Shown: positions 1-9,660 of the stretch, piece by piece
Numbering within the stretch: the stretch's first letter is position 1
Layout of the letters: every line of letters starts with the position of its first letter
Assembly (NCBI RefSeq): GCF_025717045.1
Contig: NZ_JAOVZN010000006.1
Span: 398,269-462,268 of the forward strand
Length of the DNA stretch: 64,000 nt
Origin: Flavobacterium sp. SH_e
GTDB taxonomy: Bacteria > Bacteroidota > Bacteroidia > Flavobacteriales > Flavobacteriaceae
Direction of reading: 5' to 3'
Notes under the pieces: generated by a model
The model's input: the letters and a program-made list of their open reading frames with translations, nothing else
Told to the model about the DNA's origin: nothing
Databases searched by the model: none
Program-made: the position numbers and the translations under genes

Positions 1-285
1 GATGTTTCGTCAGGCGGATTGGTATCGCATCAAAAAATAACATTAGGATCAGGTTATCAGGTTCCTTTTGCGGAAAAAGTAAAACAAGAAGCCAACATTG
101 CAACAGGCGCAGTCGGACTAATTACAGAAGCCAGACAAGCAGAAGAAATTCTAAATATGGATCAAGCCGATTTAATTTTATTCGCCAGAGAATCTTTGAG
201 AAACCCAAATTTTCCTTTAGATTTCGCCAAGGCATTAAACGACGAGATTCAATGGCCAAAACAATACGAAAGAGCTAAACTTTAA
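1..285 (+). CDS. NADH:flavin oxidoreductase, Old Yellow Enzyme family (3' end only)
   Basis: The gene enters from the left edge in frame 1, so its start is outside the window. The visible 94 residues open with DVSSGG, the glycine-rich strand found near the end of the barrel in YqjM/NamA-type Old Yellow Enzymes. Next come a VGLIT stretch, an acidic helix, and DLILFARESLRNPNFP, the typical end of the FMN-phosphate site (GR/AR then nPd/nPn). Family knowledge: such enzymes use FMN and NAD(P)H to reduce activated C=C bonds of enones and related electrophiles in the cytoplasm. The physiological substrate cannot be told. The next gene follows after an inverted repeat on the same strand. Confidence 0.85.
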   Translation, partial: DVSSGGLVSHQKITLGSGYQVPFAEKVKQEANIATGAVGLITEARQAEEILNMDQADLILFARESLRNPNFPLDFAKALNDEIQWPKQYERAKL

Positions 286-296
286 AATTTTTTTTC

Positions 297-345
297 CGCC
301 ACAAATTCACGAATTTATTTTTTTGTAATTCGTGAATTCGTGGCG
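297..345. repeat. Intergenic inverted repeat, family A (GCCAC...GTGGC)
   Basis: Arms 297-315 and 327-345 pair over 19 bases with one mismatch, around a T-rich loop. The core is GCCACnAATTCACGAATT and its complement. Similar elements lie at 41947-41993 and 45261-45320. It may also act as a terminator for the upstream gene. Confidence 0.8.
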
Positions 346-365
346 AATAAACTAAAACAAAACCA

Positions 366-1409
366 ATGCAAAAGATAAAGACAGCATTATTATCATACGG
401 AATGTCGGGGAAAGTTTTCCATGCTCCGTTTCTAGATATTCACGAAGGATTTGAATTATTAGGTTCTTGGGAAAGAAGCAAAAAATTAATTCAGGAAGAT
501 TATCCATACGTAAAAAGTTATGCTACCCTAGACGAATTATTAAGCGATGATGTCGATTTGGTAATTGTAAACACTCCAGTTGGAACGCATTACGAATTTG
601 CTAAAAAAGTTCTTTTAGCAGGAAAACATGCAGTCGTAGAAAAAGCTTTTACAACAACAGTTGCAGAGGCAAAAGAGTTAGCCAAAATTGCAAAAGAAAA
701 AGGTTTGAAATTGGCTGTTTTCCAGAACAGAAGATGGGACAGCGATTTTAAAACCGTAAAAAAAGTAATTGACGACGGCATTTTAGGAGATTTGGTAGAA
801 GCAGAATTTCATTTTGACAGATATAATCCGTTATTGAGTCCAAAAGCGCATAAAGAAACAGCAAATGACGGAGCTGGAGTTTTGAAAGATTTGGGTCCGC
901 ATATTATTGATCAAGCTGTAAGTTTGTTTGGCTGTCCAAAAGCCGTTTTTGGAGACATTCGTGTAACAAGAGAAAACTCAGTTGTAGATGATTGGATCGA
1001 TTTGACTTTGTTTTATTCTAATTTCAGAGTTCGCTTAAAAGCTGGTTTTTTTGTGAGAGAAGCCAATCCTGCATACACCATTCACGGAAAAAAAGGATCT
1101 TTCTTAAAACCTCGCGGAGATGTTCAGGAAGACGATTTGAAAGTTGGAAAAAAACCAAACTTAGAATCTTGGGGAACAGAAGAAGAAAGTTTGCAAGGAC
1201 TTTTACACACTGAAATTGATGGTAAAATTGTGAGAGAAAAAATCCCAACGCTTCAAGGCAATTATTTCAGTTTCTTCGACGGTGTTTACGATTCGATTGC
1301 AAACGATAAAAAAGAGCCTGTTACCGCAGATGAAGGCGTAAAAGTGATGCAGATTATAGAAGCTGCAATTGCGAGTAATGCACAGCAGAAAGTAATAATT
1401 GTACAATAA
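366..1409 (+). CDS. Gfo/Idh/MocA family oxidoreductase (YdgJ-like)
   Basis: A 347-residue cytoplasmic NAD(P)-dependent dehydrogenase. The N-terminal Rossmann fold begins LLSYGMSGKVFHAPFL, with the G-x-x-G pattern in the form usual for the YdgJ branch. Residues around 90-97 give EKAF, where most relatives have EKPF, the loop with the cofactor- and substrate-facing lysine. FQNRRWDSDF and the following HFDRYNP are hallmarks of the YdgJ group, and DLGPHIIDQA carries the conserved histidine of the C-terminal domain. Length matches the family (about 345). Relatives oxidise sugars or inositols, but the substrate here is not evident. A hairpin terminator follows directly, so it probably ends the transcript begun upstream. 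Confidence 0.88.
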   Translation: MQKIKTALLSYGMSGKVFHAPFLDIHEGFELLGSWERSKKLIQEDYPYVKSYATLDELLSDDVDLVIVNTPVGTHYEFAKKVLLAGKHAVVEKAFTTTVAEAKELAKIAKEKGLKLAVFQNRRWDSDFKTVKKVIDDGILGDLVEAEFHFDRYNPLLSPKAHKETANDGAGVLKDLGPHIIDQAVSLFGCPKAVFGDIRVTRENSVVDDWIDLTLFYSNFRVRLKAGFFVREANPAYTIHGKKGSFLKPRGDVQEDDLKVGKKPNLESWGTEEESLQGLLHTEIDGKIVREKIPTLQGNYFSFFDGVYDSIANDKKEPVTADEGVKVMQIIEAAIASNAQQKVIIVQ

Positions 1410-1414
1410 TCAAG

Positions 1415-1438
1415 ACGCACAATAGTGCGTTTTTTTTT
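1415..1438 (+). terminator. Rho-independent terminator
   Basis: Stem ACGCAC / GTGCGT with a four-base loop, followed by a run of eight T. It lies six bases after the stop codon of the upstream oxidoreductase gene. Confidence 0.8.
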
Positions 1439-1608
1439 GGTTTCAATTTTAAAAATAATCCCGAAAAGTTGTAATTTTAATAAGATGAATTCAATTGAAA
1501 ACGTGTCAATTTATAAACAATAACGTTGTAAATTGTTTACAGCATCAAGCTTAATGCACTTTGACAAGTGTTTTTAGTATTTTTGACAATATCCAATAAA
1601 AATTTAAT

Positions 1609-2829
1609 ATGCTGATAAATTTTAATCCGTTAGCGCTTTTTCAGACCAAAGGAAAAATCAAGAAAGTATTTAGAGAAGCAAAAGCCTCTTATTTAAACCG
1701 TATTCGTTTTGCCGTTGGAATGTTTTATTTCGGAATGGGTTTAAGTTTTGCTACATGGGCGAGCAGAATTCCAGATATTAAAACGGCTTTAAATTTAAGC
1801 GAAGGAGATTTAGGTTCTATACTTTTTGCGCTTCCAGTTGGACAATTGGCTATCATGCCGTTTTCAGGAAAAATGGTCACAAAATTTGGAAGCCACCGTA
1901 TTCTGATTTTTTCTTTAATAATGTACGTTTTCTGTCTTATCAATTTAGGTTTAGCAACAACGGCATTACAATTATCTCTCGGATTATTTTTGTTTGGTTT
2001 ATTCGGAAACCTTGCCAATATCGCTGTAAACACACAAGGCGTTTATACAGAAGTTTTGTTTAAAAAGACAATCATGTCATCATTTCATGGGATGTGGAGT
2101 TTTGCAGGATTTACAGGCGCGTTAGTTGGTCTAGGAATGCTAGCTTTAAAACTAAATCCGCTACATCATTTTATAATTGTTGGGATTATAGTTTTATTAA
2201 TGGTCGCATTTAATTTTAAATTTTTGGTAAGAGCCAAAGAAAAAAAGAAACCAAAAGAAGAAGGCAAAAAACTATTTGTAAAACCAGATACAGCTTTACT
2301 TTGGCTTGGTGTAATCGGATTTTGCAGTATGGCAAGCGAAGGTGTTATGTTCGACTGGAGCGGTGTTTATTTTAAAGATATTGTAAAAGCGCCAGGAGCA
2401 TTGGTGGTTTTAGGCTACACTTCTTTTATGATTATGATGGCCAGCGGAAGATTTCTTGGCGATGGACTAATCAATAAATTTGGACGCGAACGCGTTATGC
2501 AGATTAGCGGAGTTATGATTTCGGCTGGACTTTTTACAGCTGTTTTTCTTCCTTATATTATTCCATGTACCATTGCTTTTATGTTTGTAGGTTTGGGCGT
2601 TGCAACGATTGTTCCTACCGTTTACAGCATTGCAGGTAAAAACCCGACTGTTCCTGCGGGCGAAGCTTTAACAATTGTTTCGAGTGTAAGTTTCTTAGGT
2701 TTCTTAATGGGACCTCCAGTAATTGGGCATATTGCACAAAGTTTCGGATTGCAGTTTTCTTTTGCATTTATTGGAATTTTCGGAGTTCTAATTGCCTTTA
2801 TGGTTTCTAAAATTAGAACATCAGCTTAA
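1609..2829 (+). CDS. MFS transporter, YbjJ-like
   Basis: A 406-residue inner-membrane protein with about twelve hydrophobic helices and a basic central loop (RAKEKKKPKEEGKK, near residues 209-222) separating two six-helix halves. Near residue 45, FATWASRIPDIKTAL followed by an acidic turn and LGSILFALPVGQL resembles the YbjJ branch of the major facilitator superfamily. KFGSHRIL and KFGRERVM are the loop 2-3 and 8-9 motifs of the two halves. The transported compound is unknown for most of this branch. The start ATG lies about 25 bases after a -7-like TATTTTTG (1578-1585), but the nearest TTG is only 14 bases before that, shorter than usual. Confidence 0.87.
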   Translation: MLINFNPLALFQTKGKIKKVFREAKASYLNRIRFAVGMFYFGMGLSFATWASRIPDIKTALNLSEGDLGSILFALPVGQLAIMPFSGKMVTKFGSHRILIFSLIMYVFCLINLGLATTALQLSLGLFLFGLFGNLANIAVNTQGVYTEVLFKKTIMSSFHGMWSFAGFTGALVGLGMLALKLNPLHHFIIVGIIVLLMVAFNFKFLVRAKEKKKPKEEGKKLFVKPDTALLWLGVIGFCSMASEGVMFDWSGVYFKDIVKAPGALVVLGYTSFMIMMASGRFLGDGLINKFGRERVMQISGVMISAGLFTAVFLPYIIPCTIAFMFVGLGVATIVPTVYSIAGKNPTVPAGEALTIVSSVSFLGFLMGPPVIGHIAQSFGLQFSFAFIGIFGVLIAFMVSKIRTSA

Positions 2830-2879
2830 TATTTTTTGATTAATATTGATTAAAAACAAACAAATTTGTAAGAATTTAT

Positions 2880-2908
2880 TTGTTTTTAAATATTTCTTTC
2901 TATATTTG
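2880..2908 (+). promoter_or_regulatory. Bacteroidetes-type promoter for the TonB receptor gene
   Basis: TTG at 2880-2882, an 18-base spacer, and TATATTTG at 2901-2908, a full match to the Flavobacterium consensus. Predicted transcription start near 2914, giving a leader of about 109 bases before the start codon at 3023. Confidence 0.75.
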
Positions 2909-2912
2909 AATC

Positions 2913-2926
2913 CAAGCAATTGCTTG
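2913..2926. promoter_or_regulatory. Perfect 14-base palindrome at the predicted transcription start
   Basis: CAAGCAATTGCTTG is a perfect dyad that begins five bases after the -7 box. Its position over the start site suggests an operator or a structured 5' end, and this is inference only. A run of eight T follows at 2943-2950 but is too far away to make a classical terminator. Confidence 0.45.
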
Positions 2927-3022
2927 AGTTTAAAACGCTCTTTTTTTTCCAAAGCCAATTTTTATCTTTTGAATGAAGGATTTCGATCCAAAATAATTTT
3001 GAAAGTAAATTGAATTTTTTTA

Positions 3023-5843
3023 ATGGGAAAAAAGTACGCGGTCTTCTTTATTGTATGGTTTTTTAATTTTGCTTTTTCGCAGAAGGAAATTACGGTAACA
3101 GGAATTGTTATTGATGCTCGAACGCAAAATCCGCTAGAAAATGTAGTGGTAACGATACAAAATACTGCTGTAATGCAGCTAACATCAAAAACTGGAAAAT
3201 TCGAACTTTATATATTTCCCAAAAAAGAACAATTGCTTTTATTGAGAAGTCAAGGATATAAAGATTTCCTTTTAAAAGTGCAGTCTAATGGAGGACAAAA
3301 TATAAATCTCGGGATTTTACAATTAGAAGATACCTATTCAGATGAAGTTCCGGCTGCATTGATTACGCTTTCAGATAGTGATTTTTCGGATGATAATAGC
3401 TCGTCTGAAATGACTTCAGGACTTTTACAATCTTCAAAAGATGCTTTTATGTTGGCATCTGCTTTCAATTGGGGGCAAGCCCGATTCCGTATTCGTGGTT
3501 TAGACAGCGAGAACGGAACGATGATGCTCAACGGAATGGCCATGAATAAAATTTACGACGGTAGACCACAATGGAGCAATTGGGGAGGTTTGAATAATGT
3601 ACTTCGCAATCAAGAATTCTCAGCTGGAGCTGCTGCTTCCAATTATACTTTTGGTGGAATTTTAGGCACACAGCAGATTTTTACAAGAGCTTCTTTATAT
3701 CGAAAAGGAACATCGCTCACATTTTCAGGAAGCAACACAACTTATACTTGGCGCGGAATTGGAACTTACGCTTCAGGAATGAATGCTTCGGGTTGGGCTT
3801 ATGCAATTTCTGCAGGAAAACGATGGTCAGATGAAGGTTATTTTGAAGGAACAAATTTCAATGCAGATTCTTTTTTTCTTAGTGTCGAAAAGAAATTAAG
3901 CAATAAACATTCAGTCAATTTTACGGGATTTTATACTCCAAATTCGCGCGGAAAAAACTCAGCTAATACAAATGAAGTAACTGGATTAATGAATGAAAAA
4001 TACAATTCGTACTGGGGATTCCAGAATGGAGAAAAACGAAATGCAAGAGTAAAGAATGTTGAAGAGCCTTTATTTATGCTGAATCATTATTTTAAAATTG
4101 ATGAGAAAACAAATTTAAATTCTGCGATAATGTATCAATTTGGAAAGGTAGGAAATAGCAATATAGATTACCAAAATGCTGAAAGTCCAGATCCTGTTTA
4201 TTATAAAAAAATGCCAAGTTATTTTAGTTCTCTTTATGCGAAAGATCACGGTGAATTTTCAGGCGAATTTACTCCCGATTATGAAAACGCAGATAAAAAC
4301 AGAACAGCTCTTTTAGCAAATCCGCAGATAGATTGGAACAAAATGTATTTTGCTAATCAGAAAGTTGGACCAAATGGTTTTGAACCTTCTCAAAGTCATT
4401 ATGTGCTTTACGAAGATAGAACAGACGATCGAACTTTTGCGGTAAATTCAAATTTGAACACACAGCTTTCTCCTAATATTTTTTTTTGACGGAGGCTTTA
4501 CTTTTAAAAAATTGAAGTCTCATAATTTTCAATATTTATTGGATCTTATTGGTGGAGAATACTTCGAGGACATAGATCCGTTTTACAAAGGAAATCTTTC
4601 ACAATCTGATTTGCAAAATCCAAATCGAAAGGTTAAAAAAGGTGATACTTATGGATATAATTTTAATTTTCTGGCTAATACTTTGGATGTTTTCACGCAG
4701 TTTAGGTTTGCGTATAACAAAACAGAATTCTTTTTGGCACAGTCTTATTCTGTTTCAGATTATCGAAGAGAAGGTTTGTATCAAAACGGACTTTATCCTA
4801 CTACTTCTTTAGGAAAAAGTGAAAATGTAAATTTCGAGAATTTTGGTTTTAAAGGTGGATTCACTTATAAAATTTCAGGAAAACAATTGCTGTTTTTTAA
4901 TGCTACACACCTTACACGTGCGCCTTCATTAAGAAACACTTTTTCTAATTCGCGTTTAAATAATAACATAGTTGACGGAATCGAAAGCGAAAATATTACT
5001 AGTGCAGAGGCAAATTATGTTTATCGTTCTTCTAAACTCAAATTACGTTTAACAGCTTATTATACTTTAATTAAAAATACATCAAAAACTTCTTTTTTCT
5101 ACGCAGAAGGAATCTTTGATAATGGTGCAGGATATGACGCTACTGATGCTTTTGTAAGTCAGACTTTGACCAAGTTAGACAAGAAAAATACTGGGGCAGA
5201 ATTGAGTTTTGAATATCAAATTTCATCAACATTTAAAACTAATTTATCTGCAGCTTTTGGAAATTACATTTACAGTAGCAACCCAAATGTGATGATTACA
5301 AACGATTCCAATAAGGCGAAAGATGGTGCACAGACGACATTTAATTTTGGAGAATCTTATCTCAAGAATTACAAACAGCCTGGAATGCCGCAACAAGCCT
5401 ATTCATTTGGACTGGAATATCGTGATCCTAAATTTTGGTGGCTTGGCGCTAATATTAATTATTTGGCAGAAAGCTATATTGATGTATCTCCAATTTCTAG
5501 AACATCTCAGTTTTATATTAACCCAGCAAACGGATTTCCTTTTCCCGAAGCAACTTCAGAAAGAGGAAATGAATTATTAAAACAAGAAAAATTTAATCCA
5601 ATTACATTGCTGAATCTTAGCGGTGGCAAATCTTGGCGTATCCGTAAAAAATACATAGGACTTTTTGCAAGCGTAAATAATGTACTTGATTTGGTCTATA
5701 AGACAGGTGGCTTTGAGCAGGCAAGAAATGCAAATTTTAGAGCCTTAAATCAAGATGTTTCTAGTGGCACTCCTTCTTTTGGACCAAAATATTATTACGG
5801 CTACGGACGAACTTATTTTTTAAATCTTACTATCGGTTTATAA
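3023..5843 (+). pseudogene. TonB-dependent receptor with a CarboxypepD_reg-like domain, frameshifted
   Basis: Two reading frames, 3023-4489 and the continuation to 5843, together encode one outer-membrane receptor of about 939 residues. Removing one T from the T9 run at 4479-4487 joins them: ...SPNIFF then DGGFTFKKLK. The order of parts is: signal peptide (MGKKYAVFF... to AFSQ); CarboxypepD_reg-like domain (VTGIVIDARTQNPLENVVV) about residues 22-95; plug (RFRIRGLDSENGTMMLNGM) from about 140; then a long beta-barrel whose last segment (YGYGRTYFLNLTIGL) ends in an aromatic-rich strand. The upstream piece alone (488 residues) would lack most of the barrel. It may be a real inactivation, a phase-variable tract, or a sequencing error in a homopolymer. 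It is followed 18 bases later by a DUF5689 lipoprotein, a common pair in flavobacteria. Substrate unknown. Confidence 0.85.
4479..4487 (+). other. T9 homopolymer at the frameshift point
   Basis: Nine T shift the frame into a TGA at 4487-4489, whereas eight T would keep the receptor open to 5843. The whole length (2821 bases) is one base over a multiple of three, which fits a single-base insertion. Confidence 0.85.
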
Positions 5844-5861
5844 ATTGAAAATCTATTTCTT

Positions 5862-7199
5862 ATGAAAAAACTAGTTTTATTTTTTATCTCCCTATTACTA
5901 TCTGGATGTAATGCTGAAGTTGAATCTCCAAAATTAGCTTGCACACAGCCCGATTTTACTGCAAACAAAACGGTTGAAAACATATACGAGCTTTCGGGTA
6001 CAACCGCGAAACAATATGTGTATGATGATATTATTGAAGCCTATGTAGTGTCGAGTGATGAAGGGGGTAATTTTTTCAAATCAATTTCATTGCAGACTTT
6101 ACCAACTGCAGTAACTCCATCTATTGGTTTGAGTGTTCCTGTAGATGCCTCAAATACTTACATTGATTATCGTGTGGGAAATAAAGTATATGTAAAACTT
6201 AAAAATCAATTTACGGATATATATTATGGTGGTTTAAGAGTTGGAAGTCTTTATGTAAGTAATGCTGGAGATCCTACAATTGGTAGAATTTCTCAAAACG
6301 AATATAAAAATGTACTGAATGCATCCTGTACAATGATTAATGAAAATCAATTGGTGGCATCACTTTCTATAGAAGAAGCACTTTCGGATTCTAGATTAAA
6401 TACTCTAATTGAACTAAATGATGTTGAATTTACAGAAGCAGCATTAGGACGACATTATTTTGAAGAATCTAATAATATTGGGGGCTCGACCAATTGGAAT
6501 TTAAGAGATAAAACAGGAAATCAAATTATTTTTAGAACTAGCGGTTATGCAAAGTTTGCAGATCATTTTGTGCCTGAAGGAAGCGGGACAGCGAGAGGAA
6601 TTTTAACAAAATTTGGTTCCGATTATCAGTTTATGGTTCGTTCTGAAAATGATGTTGTTATGAATGGAAAAAGAAGCACTCCATTTTTCTCAGAAGATTT
6701 CCAGTCAGTTAAAAACAATGTGAATTTTGCATTGCCAGGCTGGAGCAATATTGTAGAAAAAGCGGCCAAATTATGGAAGAGCATGGTTTATTCTGGAAAT
6801 GGTTACGCAGAGTTTAATACAACAAGTACAACAGCTGCCGAGAATATTGCATGGCTTGTTTCGCCTAAAATTAATTTAGAAGGATATAAAAATTCTGTTC
6901 TTTCTTTTAGAAGTGCACAGCATGATTTGAAGGTTGATTCACCATTAAATACTTTGGAAATTTACGTTTCAGACAATTTTGACGGTTCTAACATTAAGAA
7001 AGCAAAATGGACAAAACTAGAAGCAAAAGTTCCAACGCTGTCTACACCTGCTCGACAATTTATTAGTTCTGGCGGAATTGACCTTTCGGAGTATTCTGGG
7101 AAAATAAATATTGCATTTCGATATGTGGGATCGGGAAAAGATAAAACTTTAAACGGTGCTTTTATGGTAGATGACGTGAAGATTTTTGGAGAGAAATAA
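5862..7199 (+). CDS. DUF5689 / choice-of-anchor J lipoprotein
   Basis: A 445-residue lipoprotein: MKKLVLFFISLLLSGC places the lipid-bearing cysteine at residue 16. The N-terminal half (about 40-230) has the DUF5689 pattern (IIEAYVVSSDEGGNFFKSI, then a V-G-x-K-V-Y-V-K-L segment), a fold related to OB-type nucleic-acid-binding domains. The C-terminal half (about 270-445) looks like a choice-of-anchor J beta-sandwich (FFSEDFQS at its start, AWLVSPKINL, and a closing MVDDVKIF). It begins 18 bases after the receptor stop codon, so the two form one operon and the lipoprotein is probably the receptor's surface partner. With the receptor frameshifted, this gene may be orphaned. The ligand is not known. 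Confidence 0.8.
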   Translation: MKKLVLFFISLLLSGCNAEVESPKLACTQPDFTANKTVENIYELSGTTAKQYVYDDIIEAYVVSSDEGGNFFKSISLQTLPTAVTPSIGLSVPVDASNTYIDYRVGNKVYVKLKNQFTDIYYGGLRVGSLYVSNAGDPTIGRISQNEYKNVLNASCTMINENQLVASLSIEEALSDSRLNTLIELNDVEFTEAALGRHYFEESNNIGGSTNWNLRDKTGNQIIFRTSGYAKFADHFVPEGSGTARGILTKFGSDYQFMVRSENDVVMNGKRSTPFFSEDFQSVKNNVNFALPGWSNIVEKAAKLWKSMVYSGNGYAEFNTTSTTAAENIAWLVSPKINLEGYKNSVLSFRSAQHDLKVDSPLNTLEIYVSDNFDGSNIKKAKWTKLEAKVPTLSTPARQFISSGGIDLSEYSGKINIAFRYVGSGKDKTLNGAFMVDDVKIFGEK

Positions 7200-7335
7200 G
7201 AACTGAGTTAGAATAATGAAAATAATTTGCTGATTTTTAAAGTATTATTGAAAAGTTTGTAGTTTTTGTATTTCAAATCGTTAAAATCTAATTGAATTTT
7301 GTACTTTGGTCATCCCAAATCAATACAAATACCAC

Positions 7336-8193
7336 ATGAAAACCTACTTTATTGCCATCTTAATGATGGTGTTTCCTTTCTTGACGCACAGTCAAGACAA
7401 CGTTAAACTAAAGCAGATTAACATTGTAAAAACAAATTACCAAAACTCTAAAGACGGCGAAATTGTTAACAAAACAATGGCTTTTAAAGATGGTAAACTT
7501 CAAACAATAACTACTTCAGATGTTGTACAGCATTTCTATTACAACAAAAATGGGTTGCTTGATATGACAGTTAAGGATAAAATTGGGAGTGACTGGAAAG
7601 AAGTGGTAAATTATACTTATGATGCTGATAACAACATTACAAAATTTGTAAAAAAATACCAGGAAGGGCCTAATTATATTACAAAAGTAGTTTCATTTTT
7701 ATATGAAGGAGCGAGAGTAAAAGTAACTACAAAAAAGAGCACCAATCATCAGAATTTAGTGGATGATATTGAATATCTTGTTGAAAACGGGATTATTGTA
7801 AGACGTACTTCACGAGATAGAAACAAGGCAATTATTGGGAAATTAGAATATGTTTATGTAAACGATAATGTGTCAAGACATAAAGGATTGGTTGGAGATA
7901 AAATCTCTAAATCATACACTTATGATGATAAAAAATCAGTCGATCAATTAATCGTTCAGAGTCTTTTTGGAGATAATTACAAAGTAATCGTTCCAATGAT
8001 TTCTTATCATGAAGATGAATTTGAGTTTGAATCTATTTCATATAATAATGAAGTGAATTTCAGTCCATCATCAACAGCTTTAGTAGCAATAAGCAGAAAA
8101 TACAAATACAATAAATTAAACTATCCAATTTCTTGCTCTCAGATAGAAGAAAATGGAATTGTAAAAACAGAAAAAACGTTTATTTACGAATAA
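7336..8193 (+). CDS. Secreted YD-repeat-like protein of unknown function
   Basis: I chose the ATG at 7336 over an upstream in-frame one because it opens a clear signal peptide (MKTYFIAILMMVFPFLTHSQ). The mature protein of about 265 residues has short beta-hairpin units ending in aromatic-plus-D/N turns, such as FYYNKNGLL, YTYDADNNITKF and KSYTYDDKK. These resemble the YD repeats of RHS-type proteins, but I see no RHS core or toxin domain. A second protein of this style is encoded at 40369-41235. A hairpin terminator follows. I do not recognise a named family, and an extracytoplasmic, structural or binding role is only a guess. Confidence 0.65.
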   Translation: MKTYFIAILMMVFPFLTHSQDNVKLKQINIVKTNYQNSKDGEIVNKTMAFKDGKLQTITTSDVVQHFYYNKNGLLDMTVKDKIGSDWKEVVNYTYDADNNITKFVKKYQEGPNYITKVVSFLYEGARVKVTTKKSTNHQNLVDDIEYLVENGIIVRRTSRDRNKAIIGKLEYVYVNDNVSRHKGLVGDKISKSYTYDDKKSVDQLIVQSLFGDNYKVIVPMISYHEDEFEFESISYNNEVNFSPSSTALVAISRKYKYNKLNYPISCSQIEENGIVKTEKTFIYE

Positions 8194-8222
8194 AAGTTTT
8201 AAAAATAGACCATTCAATTCGG

Positions 8223-8267
8223 AAATGGAACTTTGTTGAGTTTATCTTAACTAGTTCCATTTTTTTA
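8223..8267 (+). terminator. Hairpin terminator after the YD-like gene
   Basis: Arms AAATGGAACT (8223-8232) and AGTTCCATTT (8253-8262) pair perfectly around a 20-base loop and are followed by more T. The element ends well before the hflX promoter. Confidence 0.65.
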
Positions 8268-8324
8268 TGCAAGTTTATTTCCATTAGAAGATTTGGATAT
8301 AAATGTAAAAACGAAATTGTATAA

Positions 8325-8354
8325 TTGATTGTAGCCGACAAATCATTAAATTTG
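8325..8354 (+). promoter_or_regulatory. Promoter of hflX
   Basis: TTG at 8325-8327, a 19-base spacer and TAAATTTG at 8347-8354. The predicted start near 8361 leaves a leader of about 10 bases before the ATG at 8371. Confidence 0.7.
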
Positions 8355-8370
8355 CAACTTATTCAAGACT

Positions 8371-9603
8371 ATGTTAGAAAAAGAAGTTATAAACTTTGAG
8401 CGAACAGTAATCGTTGGGATTGTTACTCAAAGTCAAAGTGAAGAAAAACTAAATGAATATTTAGACGAATTGGAGTTTTTGACTTTTACCGCTGGTGGTG
8501 AGGTTATTAAACGCTTTTCGCAGAAAATGGAGCGCCCTAATCCGAAGACTTTTGTAGGAACGGGAAAAATTGATGAAATCAATCTTTTTGTGGTTGAAAA
8601 TAAAATATCGACTGTAATTTTCGATGATGAATTAACGCCATCACAGCAGAAAAATATTTCAAGAATTATTGATTGTAAAATTCTAGATAGAACGAATTTG
8701 ATTCTGGATATTTTTGCGCAAAGAGCCGAAACTTCATACGCAAGAACTCAGGTTGAATTGGCGCAATGCCAATATTTATTGCCGAGACTTTCTGGATTAT
8801 GGACACACCTTGAGCGTCAAAAAGGAGGTATCGGTATGCGTGGACCTGGGGAAACGGAGATCGAAACAGATAGACGTATCGTTCGTGACAGAATTTCGTT
8901 ATTGAAAGAAAAAATCAAAACGATTGACAAACAAATGGGAGTTCAGCGAAGCAACCGTGGCGCAATGGTTCGTGTCGCTTTGGTTGGATATACAAATGTT
9001 GGAAAGTCGACTCTGATGAACGCAATTGGTAAAAGTGATGTTTTTGTTGAGAATAAATTGTTTGCAACCTTAGATACAACGGTTAGAAAAGTGGTTATTA
9101 AAAACCTTCCTTTTTTGCTTTCGGATACGGTTGGATTTATTAGAAAATTGCCAACACAATTGGTAGATTCTTTTAAAAGCACGCTTGATGAGGTTCGTGA
9201 GGCAGATTTACTTTTGCATGTTGTAGATATTTCACATCCAGATTTTGAGGATCATATTGAATCAGTAAACAAGATTTTACAGGAAATAAAAAGTAACGAT
9301 AAGCCAACTATAATGGTTTTTAACAAAATCGATACTTATAAGCATCTTACTATCGATGAAGATGATTTGATTACCGAAAGAACCCGTAAACACTATACGC
9401 TTGGAGAATGGAAACAGACTTGGATGAGTAATGTTGGAGAAGATAAAGCGCTATTTATTTCTGCAAGAAACAAAGAAAACTTTGAAGAGTTTAGAGAAAG
9501 AGTTTATGAAGCGGTTCGCCAGATTCATATTACGCGTTTTCCATATAATAATTTCTTGTATCCTGATTATAAGGATGCAGTTGAAAAAGAAGATGAAGAA
9601 TAA
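8371..9603 (+). CDS. hflX: GTPase HflX
   Basis: A 410-residue ribosome-associated GTPase. The N-terminal HflX domain includes FVGTGKIDEI and DDELTPSQQKN; a coiled linker carries the family signature around GGIGMRGPGETEIETDRR (residues ~150-168). The G domain has the P-loop GYTNVGKST (206-214), the G3 motif DTVGFIRKLP, and G4 NKID. Family knowledge: HflX binds the large ribosomal subunit and splits stalled 70S ribosomes during heat or antibiotic stress. It is a single-gene unit with its own promoter and a strong terminator directly after the stop codon. Some homologues carry a longer C-terminal extension, and here it ends with a short acidic tail. Confidence 0.96.
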   Translation: MLEKEVINFERTVIVGIVTQSQSEEKLNEYLDELEFLTFTAGGEVIKRFSQKMERPNPKTFVGTGKIDEINLFVVENKISTVIFDDELTPSQQKNISRIIDCKILDRTNLILDIFAQRAETSYARTQVELAQCQYLLPRLSGLWTHLERQKGGIGMRGPGETEIETDRRIVRDRISLLKEKIKTIDKQMGVQRSNRGAMVRVALVGYTNVGKSTLMNAIGKSDVFVENKLFATLDTTVRKVVIKNLPFLLSDTVGFIRKLPTQLVDSFKSTLDEVREADLLLHVVDISHPDFEDHIESVNKILQEIKSNDKPTIMVFNKIDTYKHLTIDEDDLITERTRKHYTLGEWKQTWMSNVGEDKALFISARNKENFEEFRERVYEAVRQIHITRFPYNNFLYPDYKDAVEKEDEE

Positions 9604-9608
9604 AATAG

Positions 9609-9641
9609 AAACGGCTTTTGAGAAATCAAAAGCCGTTTTTT
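9609..9641 (+). terminator. Strong terminator of hflX
   Basis: A 13-base perfect stem (9609-9621 with 9626-9638, core ACGGCTTTTGA), loop GAAA, and a T run. It starts five bases after the stop codon. Confidence 0.9.
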
Positions 9642-9660
9642 GTTTGCTACTAAAAAATTT

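Noticed and set aside
1560..1585. Promoter for the MFS gene
   Set aside because: The -7-like TATTTTTG is good, but the TTG is only 14 bases upstream, outside the usual 17-20 range, so it is mentioned in the gene entry and not called as a feature.
2943..2950. Possible attenuator in the TonB receptor leader
   Set aside because: The run of eight T is 16 bases beyond the palindrome, so a hairpin plus T-run terminator does not form as written.
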